The notes under the pieces are model-generated. The model did not search any database and had not been told where the DNA came from. It saw only the letters and a list, made by a program, of their open reading frames with translations. Both the position numbers and the translations under genes were made by a program. This document shows positions 1-9,316 of a DNA stretch of 64,000 nt, in pieces. Positions within the stretch are counted from its first letter, which is position 1. Each line of letters opens with the position of its first letter. The stretch is from Smallanthus sonchifolius (lineage: Eukaryota > Streptophyta > Magnoliopsida > Asterales > Asteraceae), in assembly GCA_023525975.1 (NCBI GenBank), contig CM042032.1, forward strand, positions 24,000,001-24,064,000. The letters are read 5' to 3'.

Positions 1-2614
1 GAAGGAACACTCTTCATTTTACCCATGTTCTTGTATAGACAATTAATCAAAATATGACCAGCCTCATTGCAATGAAAACACACTCGTCTTTCTTGAAAAC
101 TTCTGAAATAAGATGTTTTGTTTGAATTTGAAGAACCATCAGAAGAATAAGCTTCGGATGAATTCCCAGAACAATTTATTGGCTTCTTAGGAACATAAGT
201 CTGTTTTGGCACCTTTGAAGAATTCACCTTTTGAAAACCAGTCGCAACAAACCCACTTGAATCTAAGATTGGAGAAAGTTTAGTTGGAACCACTTTCACC
301 TCATCAAGTTCTGTCAAGATGCATCTATCCCTAGTAACATTCTTCACAACCTTTGGTTCCTCAATTTCACTTCTCTCGGAATGCCTTCAACCTTTGAATC
401 ATCAAACACTTCATCCTCTGTATCAGAATCATACACCATGTCTTCACCCGTCACTGGATTCACTTTTAATACTGTGTTGGGATCAATCTCCTCTTCATGA
501 ATGATTTCAGGCTCAACTACATAATTTGCATTGAACGGAGGAGGAATAAACCCAATACCAGCAACCCTTTCTGTGGGATCAGCATTAGCATTGAAATAAT
601 CCAAAACTACAGACGAATTCTCAAACTGTTCCAGCTTTCTATGTAACTTTATCACCTCAGATTATTTTTCAGAAATCTCCTTGTTCTTTTGGGTAACTAC
701 TTTATTCCGTTTTTCAATTTCAGCATAAGTCATATCTAGATGATAACCCTGCTCTTTGTATTTTAACCCAAGAGAATTTAAGTCTCTTTTCAAAGACTCA
801 ATTCTATCAATGCACAGTTTATCATTATCTTTCAGTTTCTGATTAACTGAATGTATTGATTTCATGTCACAAATCAAATTTGTGTTATCATCCATGACTT
901 TTTGTAGTTTATCTTTAACAGAAATGCAATTAGAACAAAATATATGACAGACAGAGTCTTTTACCTTAGTCGGGTCAGACATGTCTGCCATGAATTCTTT
1001 GGCAATCGGAATATTCTCTGAATCTTCACCAACTGAAGCATTTTCTGTAAGAACAATTCCTTCCTCAGCAACCCCTATCACAACATCAGAATCAATACTT
1101 TGCTCTCTTTCTTCCTCATCATCCACACTTGGAACACTATCATCATCACTAGAACTTTCATCATCAGTAGATTCTTCTGGTTTTTCTGAATGAATTTCTG
1201 CAACAAAAGCCTGACTAACAGCACCCACCAAATCTTCCAGATGAATGCCCCAATCATAGTTTTCATCGTTTTGAGCAACTAAAGCTGATGATGCAGATGC
1301 ATGATTTGTATTACCAGAAGAACCAAGATTTTGATTACCAGATGAACCATGTGGCTGATTCCTATTATGCAGAAAGTTAGATTGCTTCTTTTGAGAATCA
1401 AATTCTACCTTTGGCTTCACACACTCCTTAGCAAAGTGACCATACTCTTGGCAATTGTAACACCTGACTTTGCTCTTATCAAAACCCATACGCGATCGAC
1501 TATTTGAGACAATATATTTTCTGCCAGTTCTCTTCAAAAAATCTTTAGCTTGTCGCATTAACATGGCCATATTCCATTGGATATTCATTTCTTCCAGATC
1601 AACAGGGTCAATCTGTCTGAAATCTTCTTCTATTACCTCAGGATCATGTATTTTTCCTCCAATGAAATTCTCATATGATGCCATGATTGAAGAAAACATA
1701 GCCAGATAATCATCAGCAACTTTCTGATTCACATGAGATCTAGATGATGTTGAAGAAGTAGTAGCAGAAAAACCAGAATGGCTTGTATGACCAGAATAAA
1801 TTGGAACTCCAGAACACTGATCATTTGAAGACTCTTGAGCATCACCAGAAAAGAATGCCACTCCAGCACCAGATTTACCAACAGATTTGGCAAAATACAT
1901 CGAGGGATCCTGGATATGCTCCATATTTGTCTCTTTCTTCTTCATATTCATGTCATGTGACTGAATCTTTCCTAGGACTTCTTCAAGAGACATGGTTTTG
2001 TACTTAACATTTTCTTTGATCAAAACCGTATACACATCAAACTTTGATGGTAAAGCCTCCAAGAATTTATCATTGATTTCCTCAGTCTCATATACCACAG
2101 ATGCACTAGCCAGTTCACTAAGAAGATGATAGAATCTTGTAGCAAGATCATCCAAAGATTCATTTTGAAAATGTTTAAAAACTAGGAACTGCTTCTTTAG
2201 TAACTTTTTTCTACTTTTCTTCACATCTAAACTTCCTTCACACCTTTTCTGTAGTGCTTCCCACAGTTATTGAGAAGACTTGAACTGTTTAAAACTGTGA
2301 TAAATTTCCTTTGGTAGAGACATCGAAATGCTAGCCATTGCTTTCTTTTCTCGATCAAATAACAGCTTCTCTTCAGTAGTTAAAGCTGACACTGGTTTCG
2401 GAACATCATCCTTTCCCATCCATGAATAAGTAGGATGCGTATATCCTTCCAAAATTGGAATCCACAAACTAGTATCGGTAAAAGATATGAATTGGTCAAA
2501 TCGATCTTTCCAATTTGAATAATCAGCTAGATTCAGCAACTTCGGAGGTTTTTGAGATGTACCAATCTCATTATCATAATTGAACATGTTTGTGACTTGA
2601 ACCATATTTGCCAT
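1..2614 (-). pseudogene. gag: Copia-1 gag (broken)
   Basis: Capsid/nucleocapsid precursor of a copia element, read from an ATG at 2614 towards position 1. The N-terminus has the motif QKPPKLLNLADYSNWK, seen again in Copia-3 gag. A UBN2-type capsid region follows, then the zinc knuckle CYNCQEYGHFAKEC (about 1429-1470), an acidic Ser/Glu/Asp stretch, a coiled-coil-like Lys/Glu region, and a second knuckle CFHCNEAGHILINC (about 50-95). In-frame TAA stops occur at 2267-2269 and 662-664, and a frameshift near 350-370 moves the C-terminal part, including the second knuckle, into another frame. The frame otherwise stays open for over 2 kb, so the breaks look recent compared with full decay. Not functional as it stands. 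Confidence 0.85.
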
Positions 2615-3183
2615 GTTAAAAAAAATTTCTGAAAAATTTCTAAGTATTGAGCTGTTTTACCCTCAGGCGAACTTAATAAGTTCGCTTTAGTGAGTACTAA
2701 GCGAACTTAATATCCGGCGAACTTAATATCCGGCGAACAAGACAAGTTCGCTTAAGGAGGAAATCCGGTAAGTTCGCTTAACAGCTAAGTTCGCTTGAAA
2801 ATGTGAGAAGCGAACTTAATAAGTTCGCTTGCTAAGTTCGCCTGCACAGAAACTCAGCAAGTTCGCTTAAACTGCTGTAACAGATTCAAAAGAATCTTCA
2901 CCCAAACACGAACCGAAAACTTCAAAATTCATGATTTCTCAACGAATTAATGGAATTTAAGGAAATTGAACCGTAGGATTATGAATTTTATCAAATAGAA
3001 CAGTTCTATCGGACTAATTTCGTCAAAAACACTTCCAAAATCATTAATTCAGCAGAGAAATGATCTTCAAGAACTTGAAAAACTCCATTGTTGCAGAAAC
3101 TTCAAAAATGTTGAATTTCTTGTCGAATTGTACACAAAAACCGTCACTAATCACCGAGAATCGTACTTAATTCACGAGCATAT
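2615..3183 (-). other. Copia-1 untranslated leader between PBS and gag
   Basis: No coding potential. The gag-proximal part (2667-2866) is an array of GCGAACTT/AAGTTCGC half sites and palindromes, including two perfect 19-bp copies at 2667-2685 and 2810-2828. The PBS-proximal part (2870-3183) is AT-rich and shows nothing I recognise. In RNA the palindromes would form hairpins just upstream of the gag start. Confidence 0.7.
2667..2866. repeat. Palindrome array (GCGAACTT-n3-AAGTTCGC), Copia-1 leader
   Basis: Two perfect 19-bp palindromes (2667-2685 and 2810-2828) and several half sites or spaced half sites between them. The same palindrome occurs four times in this element's own LTR (16032-16150) and in the Copia-7 LTR. 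Confidence 0.85.
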
Positions 3184-3195
3184 GCTCTGATACCA
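3184..3195 (-). other. Copia-1 primer-binding site (tRNA-iMet type)
   Basis: The minus strand reads TGGTATCAGAGC, the complement of the initiator-Met tRNA 3' end, two bases inside the LTR edge at 3198. It fixes the element's orientation and its 5' LTR boundary. Confidence 0.9.
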
Positions 3196-3197
3196 CT

Positions 3198-3294
3198 TGT
3201 AGGTCCAGGTAACTCAACTACTGATCGAACTCGTGATATGACGTTTCTATAACACGAAGTACGGAATCCTTCGTGTTAACGTTTGTATACTAAC
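3198..3294 (-). repeat. Copia-1 5' LTR, PBS-side fragment
   Basis: Starts TGTAGGTCC on the plus strand, which is the 3' end of the LTR in element orientation. It breaks at 3294 where Gypsy-1 begins and resumes at 15886. Total LTR length without the insertion is about 476 bp. Confidence 0.85.
3290..3294. repeat. Target-site duplication CTAAC (left), Gypsy-1
   Basis: CTAAC precedes the first TGTGACATCC of the LTR and recurs at 15881-15885 directly after the last TGTGACA. A perfect 5-bp duplication supports an intact insertion. Confidence 0.95.
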
Positions 3295-6200
3295 TGTGAC
3301 ATCCGGCAATTTTCAGGTTATTTACCGTTAAACCTTAGAACGCGTTTGCAATTTAATTGTGTGTGTCTTAGACTTAATTTCAGTTAATTAGGTTATTATA
3401 AAGTCTAGCAAAGCCCTTCGTATGCATAGGTTTGCATTTCGTGAAATTTCAGAAATTTCGATACCGCGTATCGGTAAAATGCCCGTATTTAACGTTGGTG
3501 ACGACCCGGTTAACCATAAAAATATCAGTTTTGATGAAAATTATATAAACTGGTTTATATTAGTGGATTATGTGTGAAATTTATGTGCAATGTGTTAAAT
3601 ACCGCTTTCGACGATTTTCGTTGCGTTTTACCCGGTACAATCGCGTACCGGATGAGTTAAAATGAACTGTTAGCAAAAATTATTATTTTCACTAATTATG
3701 ATAGCAAATAATTAGTGGGTATTTTATATATTTTTATTTTGACGAAAAACCATGTTTAAAGTGGTAACATTTTATAAAAGTGTTGTAGTTTTTATAAAAG
3801 ATCACCTACATGTGTGTAGAGGTTTATAAAATAAAAGATGGCATCTTTTCTCTCTCCCAAAAATCAGCCATAAAAAGTGGGTCCCACACCCTAATCAAGT
3901 GTTAAACACACTCATTTGATTCCTTACACACTTTGTACAAAACTACACTCCACCAAATTTGATCATTCAACTTGCACGAAATTTGAATGGAAGATGTCAA
4001 ATCCTCTCTCCTCTCTCCTCTCTTGGCTGAATTCATCCCTCACCCCACCTATAAATACCCCTTCAATCTTCACTTCAATCCCACACCTTTCTATCATCTT
4101 TTCTCTAAGTGTTCTTTCAAGTGTTCTTGAGTTTTTGGTGTTCTTGGAGCATTTTCTTGAAGATTCAAGAGTGTGGAGCCAAATACTCAACAAAACCATC
4201 CATCAACTTGCATTTCACTAGTATCTCCCTTGATTTAGTTCAAGAGGTATGAACCTCATATTTCTTTGCTTCTTTCTTTTTCTTTGATAAAAATAGTGAT
4301 CCTTGCAAGAGTTGTTCATCACCAACTAAAAGACTTTTTATGAACCATTAAAATTCAGCAAATAAGGGTTTTTATAAAAGGGTTTTAGTATTTATATATG
4401 CATGCATGTAGTCATGTGAATGAATGTGTGTTTATGTGTTCATATCTTGCAAAATGATGACGAATAATGTTAGATTCTTGCATGCAAACAAATATTTTGT
4501 TATGACCAAGTTAAAACAGAAAAATAAAGTGTATTATTACATAAAAACTTGTTATTTTATGTATGGATCTTAAACCCCTACGTTTGGATGCTTGTTACTA
4601 AAGATTGTGGTTTAAAAAGCATGATAAAAGCTAGGTTTGTACATGAATTGTTAGGATTATTTGAAATCTGGAAATAAGGTGATAAATATGATGTATTTTA
4701 TGTATAATGATCAGCTCTAAAAGGGTATTTTATGTTGTGATGATTAGCTAGAGTTTTGACCATGATTTGTTACAAAAAGGGTACTTAAATGATGGATTAT
4801 TACATGTAAAATGATGGATAAGTTAGGTCTGATTATATGGCTGTAAAAAGATTATATTTTATGTTAAAAATCCATATTTTTAATAAATAATATGATCCTT
4901 GGTGTTTTGATGCTTTTGGATAACATTTTAGGCATGACTAGTCGTAAAATCGGTGTTTTCCGCCTTGAAAAATGAATGCTAGTTAGGTCTGATTTCAAAC
5001 AGCAAATTAAACTTATTTTATGACATATTTTCAGCTAATAATGTATATGATGAGTTAGTGTTATGACCCATGTGTTTACTTATGTGGTATGATGTTTCGG
5101 TTATCGCATATGTGCTAGAAATTGCCATGTATAGGTACTTTATGTCAAAATAATGAAAGATTGTTTTGTTTAATGAAATATATTTTATTAAGTATATTTT
5201 GATGATATATGATGTTATATGAACTCATGTGTTAGAAATTTGGAAGTTTGTTCCTTAAAAGTTAGTCGTTTTGCTTGAAAAGTGCTTATGTGCAAATATT
5301 GTGATTTTAGTGTTTTCACATGTGATTTAGAACTCATAAGCATATGTATGAGTAGATATATATATGTTATTAGTTTCATACTTTCATGTTGATCGTTGTT
5401 AGGTAATAACACTTGAAGTCTTCGTATGTGTGTATGATACACCATTTTTCGTTAAAAACATAACCGCGTGTCGAAGTCACCAACGGGTCGTTCAAATAAA
5501 TATTTTCTTAAAAATATTACAAGTCTAAGTAGGTTGGGTGAACAACTTGCTAGTAAGACGTGAGTTTCAATTAGTAATGTACCCCTCATGTTTAGGGCAC
5601 CGTTAGCGTTCGTGGGCGTATTTTTGCTAACACTCGTTTTTCCGCCATTCGTTATCAAGGTGAGTTTTCACGGCCCCCTTTTTAAACTATTTTGTTGCTT
5701 TATAAACTATGGGGGAAGAACATGCTTTCGTTCGTTTATCATGATACTGGACTTACGTTATGTGTTCGTTTGATGGTCTCGAGTAAGGGCTTTCGTTATG
5801 TGTTCATGTATGTCGTTCATGAATAGCCCCGCCGTTATAATCATTAGCCTCGTGTAGGCCGCAAGGTGTGTTGATAGATCTATTTGGGACTGACTGCCCA
5901 CTCTCGTGATCAGTAGCGCTGATCGGTCGTTCGTACGAGAGAATATATTTTGAAAGGATTCGTGGGGATATGTTGTATTCGTGTCTCGGTTTGATTATAA
6001 GCTCTAGGTACTGTCATCATGTTGTATTCCTTGCAAGCTTATGACATATCACATGTTTGTCCAAGTTACTTGATAGTTCGTTAAATTCGTTTATGTTATC
6101 GTTAAACCCGTGAAACTCGCTCAACTTTATGTTGATGTTTTTAAGCATGTTTTTCAAGTACTTAGATGCTCTCGCGCGGTTATGAAAACGGGCTTTTGGG

Positions 6201-6456
6201 CAAACGCTTGCATCGGTTTTCTGTTGGGACATTTTAAACTTTATTTTGGATCCTCGTGTGTTGGATCATTAAAACTCGTGTTTTAAATTTTAATGCTTTC
6301 AAGTTTGGATAATTGTAAGACTTATCTTTTATCTCGTTGAACATTTCCGATGTTTTAAATTAAATGTGTTTGCTTATTATCATTGGGCTCCAACTTATGT
6401 GACCACCATGCTTACGTCTCGTTTCCGCTGCGAATCGTCGTTTTCGGGGTGTGACA
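3295..6456 (+). repeat. Gypsy-1 5' LTR (3162 bp)
   Basis: TGTGACATCC...GGGTGTGACA. A good TATA box (TATAAATA) is at 4050-4057, preceded by a CT-rich tract and followed by about 2.4 kb of R/U5. The short ORFs inside, such as 3916-4221, recur at the same LTR offset in the other LTR and are not supported as genes. Inverted repeats with a GATACCGCGTATC core lie at about 3458-3475, and a spaced CCGGTA...TACCGG pair at about 3632-3652. Confidence 0.95.
4050..4057 (+). promoter_or_regulatory. TATA box of Gypsy-1 5' LTR
   Basis: TATAAATA in a C-rich context about 755 bp into the LTR, with an identical copy at 13474-13481 in the 3' LTR. Transcription would start roughly 30 bp downstream (inference). 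Confidence 0.65.
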
Positions 6457-6461
6457 GAAGT

Positions 6462-6473
6462 TGGTATCAGAGC
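6462..6473 (+). other. Gypsy-1 primer-binding site (tRNA-iMet type)
   Basis: TGGTATCAGAGC five bases after the LTR end at 6456. Confidence 0.95.
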
Positions 6474-6477
6474 CCAT

Positions 6478-6525
6478 GGTTATAGCGAACTAGAAAATGT
6501 TTTTCTTAAAAATCTAGACTATAAC
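6478..6525 (+). other. Post-PBS stem, Gypsy-1 leader
   Basis: GTTATAG (6479-6485) pairs with CTATAAC (6519-6525) around a 33-nt loop. Gypsy-2 and Gypsy-3 have the same arms in the same place after their PBS. Possibly an RNA structure used in priming or packaging (inference). Confidence 0.5.
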
Positions 6526-6777
6526 TTTTAAAATTGGGTTTTTGGGTTAAAGACGTTTTCATACCGCATGCATCTTATATTAGGAGTAAGTGTTATTATT
6601 AATTAGATATAATAGAATATTCCTTTGTTCCTTATGTGCATTAGTTGTATGCATGCGTATGTGCTTACGTATTAGATATCCTCTTTACCCCCTTGCGTGC
6701 CTTAAATGTGTTGCATACGTACGTGCTTACATTTATTGGCAAAATTATTCACACCATGTATATATTTCATGTCACAG

Positions 6778-7911
6778 ATGTCTCTTTCACCTTCCGTCAT
6801 CTCGATCTCGTCTGATAGTGAGCCAGAGTTCACACCAGTTTCACCGATGTCTCCAGATTCGGTATTTGATTTCGGATTTGACCCGAACATGCCAGATTTT
6901 GCTAATCACCCGTATTATGGGAATGGGTGGATAGGAGAATCTGAAGATGAAGAGGTACCATCTAATGAAGAAGAGCCTAGCGAAGAGGAATCTGATAATG
7001 AAGAGGAGTCTAGCGAAGAGGAATCTGATGATGAAAAGGAGTCTAGTGAGGAAGAGCCAGTTGAGACAAGTCCTTTGGTTAAGAAACCTATGGAGGAGAC
7101 TCCAGCTAGTGTTGAGCCTATTCCAGTGATCCCCGAGACTATTAGCCCTGTCCATGAGAACGATGACGCTATGACTGCCATTGAGCCTGTTAGGCCAACA
7201 ACGGTAGAATTACGTTTTCCATCTCATCGATCTTATCGTGAACATCCTGAAGGTCCACTTCTGAAGTTTACTGCTAGGAAATCAGTGTCACCGGCTAAGA
7301 AGAGAAAGCTAGCCGAAAGAGATGATGATGATTCGGCAACCGTTGGTTATATCGTTGAGCGTCCTCCTAAGAGGACAAGACCTTTTGTCGCCAGAAAATG
7401 GGATTGGCTGTCCGAGCAAGTGCGTGAATGGACGAATGAATAGGGCGTACCGATTATTCGCCATATTGGTGAGTCCTCTTCTTCTCAGAGGATGCTACCC
7501 CTCACTGGTCAGCCCATCGAGCGCACAGTGCCCTTGCTAGCTGCTCGATGTGCCCGTGAGGAGTCGAGGATAGATTCCATTGGAGTTAGCATGGATAGGA
7601 TTACTCGTAGGTTTAAGCGTGTGGATGGCTATGTGAAACTTATGAAGAAAGATCAAGTTCAGGCCCGAGAAGATATGGCTGAATTGAGGAGAAGGTTGGA
7701 AGGGAGCGAGAAGAAGGCCGAAGAAGCAATAAAGATGGCCGAGGAGGCTACCGCGAGAGCCATGGAAGCGGAAGTCAGAGAGGTTGAGGCCTTACAGCGT
7801 GTGGATGCACTTGAGGAGCGCCTCGAGGACTCTCTAGCCCTTGCAGTTACGTGTGTTCTGATCGCCGCCACTGTTGCTCGCATCGGTGTTTTCCCGCGCC
7901 ACACCCGTTAG
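6778..7911 (+). pseudogene. Extra ORF between PBS and gag: acidic / NLS / coiled-coil protein, one in-frame TAG
   Basis: The frame starts at ATG 6778, although an upstream in-frame ATG exists at 6706, and runs about 378 codons. It is interrupted once by TAG at 7441-7443 and stays open to 7911. Visible in order: a Ser/Pro/Asp-rich N-terminus; an acidic repeat of Glu-Glu-Ser-Ser/Asp units (about 6940-7050); two basic NLS-like clusters (KKRKLAER near 7300, PPKRTRP near 7365); a heptad-rich Ala/Glu coiled coil (about 7650-7835); and a hydrophobic tail (about 7840-7890). No enzyme motif. It is not gag, which follows 286 bp later. The family is not known to me by name; similar uncharacterised ORFs precede gag in some Asteraceae Tekay-like elements (memory, unchecked). 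A CAG-to-TAG change would explain the stop. Confidence 0.7.
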
Positions 7912-8197
7912 TTCATGTCTTTGGGGATGTTGTTTCTTTTGATTTCATGTCTTTTCATTTTGTTATATTAGAGAAACTTGTTAGGGTTTGGTCGTATACC
8001 ACGCCCATTTTTGTAATCATTTGGTTTAATGATGTATCTAAGTTTGAACTCTAATTTTTAACAAAAATGACATGAAGTGGTTGATTTTGGTTTATCGTGG
8101 TGTTTGTTAAGTTATTTTCGTACATACATGAATGGCATGGATATTGCGTGATATATATTGTCTCACTCGTTGTATTATTTGTATTGGGAAAAGGAAC
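7912..8197 (+). other. Spacer between extra ORF and gag
   Basis: AT-rich 286 bp with no coding potential on the plus strand. Translation of gag would need a separate RNA, reinitiation or an internal entry. I see no convincing TATA box here. Confidence 0.5.
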
Positions 8198-9316
8198 ATG
8201 CCACCGCGAAGAGAAAACCAAAATGCTAACCCACTCCCCACTACGGCCGAGGAATTGGCCCAGTTGATTTCGCAACATGTCAACACCGCCCTTGCTAACG
8301 AAGCGGCCAACCGGAACGTGAACCAGGCGAACCATATTGAAGGGTGCTCTTACAAGACCTTTCAAGCATGTCAGCCCCGACTCTTTTCTGGAACTGAAGG
8401 ACCAATCGGCATTGTCCGCTGGATTGAGAAAATGGAGTCTGTGATGATCATAAGTAACTGTACTGCAGCTCAACGCGTGAAGTATGCAACAAGTTCATTT
8501 CAAGATGAAGCTCTAACCTGGTGGAATACTCAAATTCAGGGTCTCGGTGAGGCTAATGCCTATGGTCTCACTTGGGATCAGTTGAAGGAAATGTTGCTGC
8601 GTGAGTATTGTCCACGCAACGAAATTCAAAAATTAGAAGCGGAATTCTGGAATTTGACCATGGTAGATGCTGAGGTAAGGGAATACACGTCCAAGTTTCA
8701 TCAATTGGCACGACTTGTACCCCATCTCGTAACACCGGAGCACAAAAGAATTGAGCGTTATATCTGGGGCTTGGCATCTCAGATCCGTAGTATGGTGACG
8801 TCAGCAAACCCTACGACTATTCAGAGTGCTGTTCAATTAGCACACTCCCTGACTAACGATGCTGTTCGTATGGGGACATTGAAGAAGAGTGGTTCAGGGA
8901 AGAAGCCAGTGGAAGTTGTTGATAAAACGACTGAGAAAGGAAAACTGCAAACTGAAGGAAAGCGTAAGTGGTCTGAAGGATCTGGGAGTCATGCTAATAA
9001 CTCTCAGAACAAAAGGAGGAATCAGGGAAGGATGTATGCAGCCAACACCATGGAAACAAGAAGGTATCAGGGTCCTAACCCAAAGTGCAACAAATGTGGT
9101 TATTTTCACACTGGTCAGTGCAACGTCTGTGAACGTTGTGGCAAATTTGGACATCAAGCCCAAACCTGCCGTGTGAAATTGGCTGTGAAGAAAGAAGAAT
9201 CGAACCATGGATGTTTTGAATGTGGAACTGTAGGGCATTTTAGGAAGGATTGCCCAAAACTGAAGAACCAGGGAAATCGTGGCAGAGCATTCGCGATGGA
9301 GGCCCAGAAAGCATGA
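8198..9316 (+). CDS. gag: Gypsy-1 gag (capsid and nucleocapsid)
   Basis: About 372 codons from ATG 8198, which gives the MPPRRE start typical of these gags; an in-frame ATG at 8132 is less likely. A retrotransposon-gag capsid domain with an ALTWWNTQIQ motif (about 8509-8538) is followed by a basic linker and zinc knuckles: the tandem pair beginning CNKCGYFHTGQC and running into CERCGKFGHQAQTC (about 9088-9170), then CFECGTVGHFRKDC (about 9214-9255). It ends at TGA 9314-9316, and the same frame is open immediately after the stop into protease. This leaves either one nonsense change (CGA or AGA to TGA) or a readthrough arrangement. Structural protein of the cytoplasmic virus-like particle. Confidence 0.9.
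   Translation: MPPRRENQNANPLPTTAEELAQLISQHVNTALANEAANRNVNQANHIEGCSYKTFQACQPRLFSGTEGPIGIVRWIEKMESVMIISNCTAAQRVKYATSSFQDEALTWWNTQIQGLGEANAYGLTWDQLKEMLLREYCPRNEIQKLEAEFWNLTMVDAEVREYTSKFHQLARLVPHLVTPEHKRIERYIWGLASQIRSMVTSANPTTIQSAVQLAHSLTNDAVRMGTLKKSGSGKKPVEVVDKTTEKGKLQTEGKRKWSEGSGSHANNSQNKRRNQGRMYAANTMETRRYQGPNPKCNKCGYFHTGQCNVCERCGKFGHQAQTCRVKLAVKKEESNHGCFECGTVGHFRKDCPKLKNQGNRGRAFAMEAQKA

Noticed and set aside
3916..4221. Small ORF conserved at 3916-4221 and 13340-13645, with antisense partners
   Set aside because: Both copies are the same position of the two Gypsy-1 LTRs, so identity reflects LTR duplication. It overlaps the TATA box and has no coding-like features.
6462..6473. tRNA-Met-like sequences (several TGGTATCAGAGC sites)
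   Set aside because: Only 12-nt primer-binding sites next to LTR ends; no cloverleaf-sized sequence around them.
6841..7181. Minus-strand Ser-rich and hydrophobic ORFs opposite the Gypsy-1 extra ORF
   Set aside because: Low-complexity complements of the Glu/Ser repeat; the plus strand carries the meaningful NLS and coiled-coil pattern.
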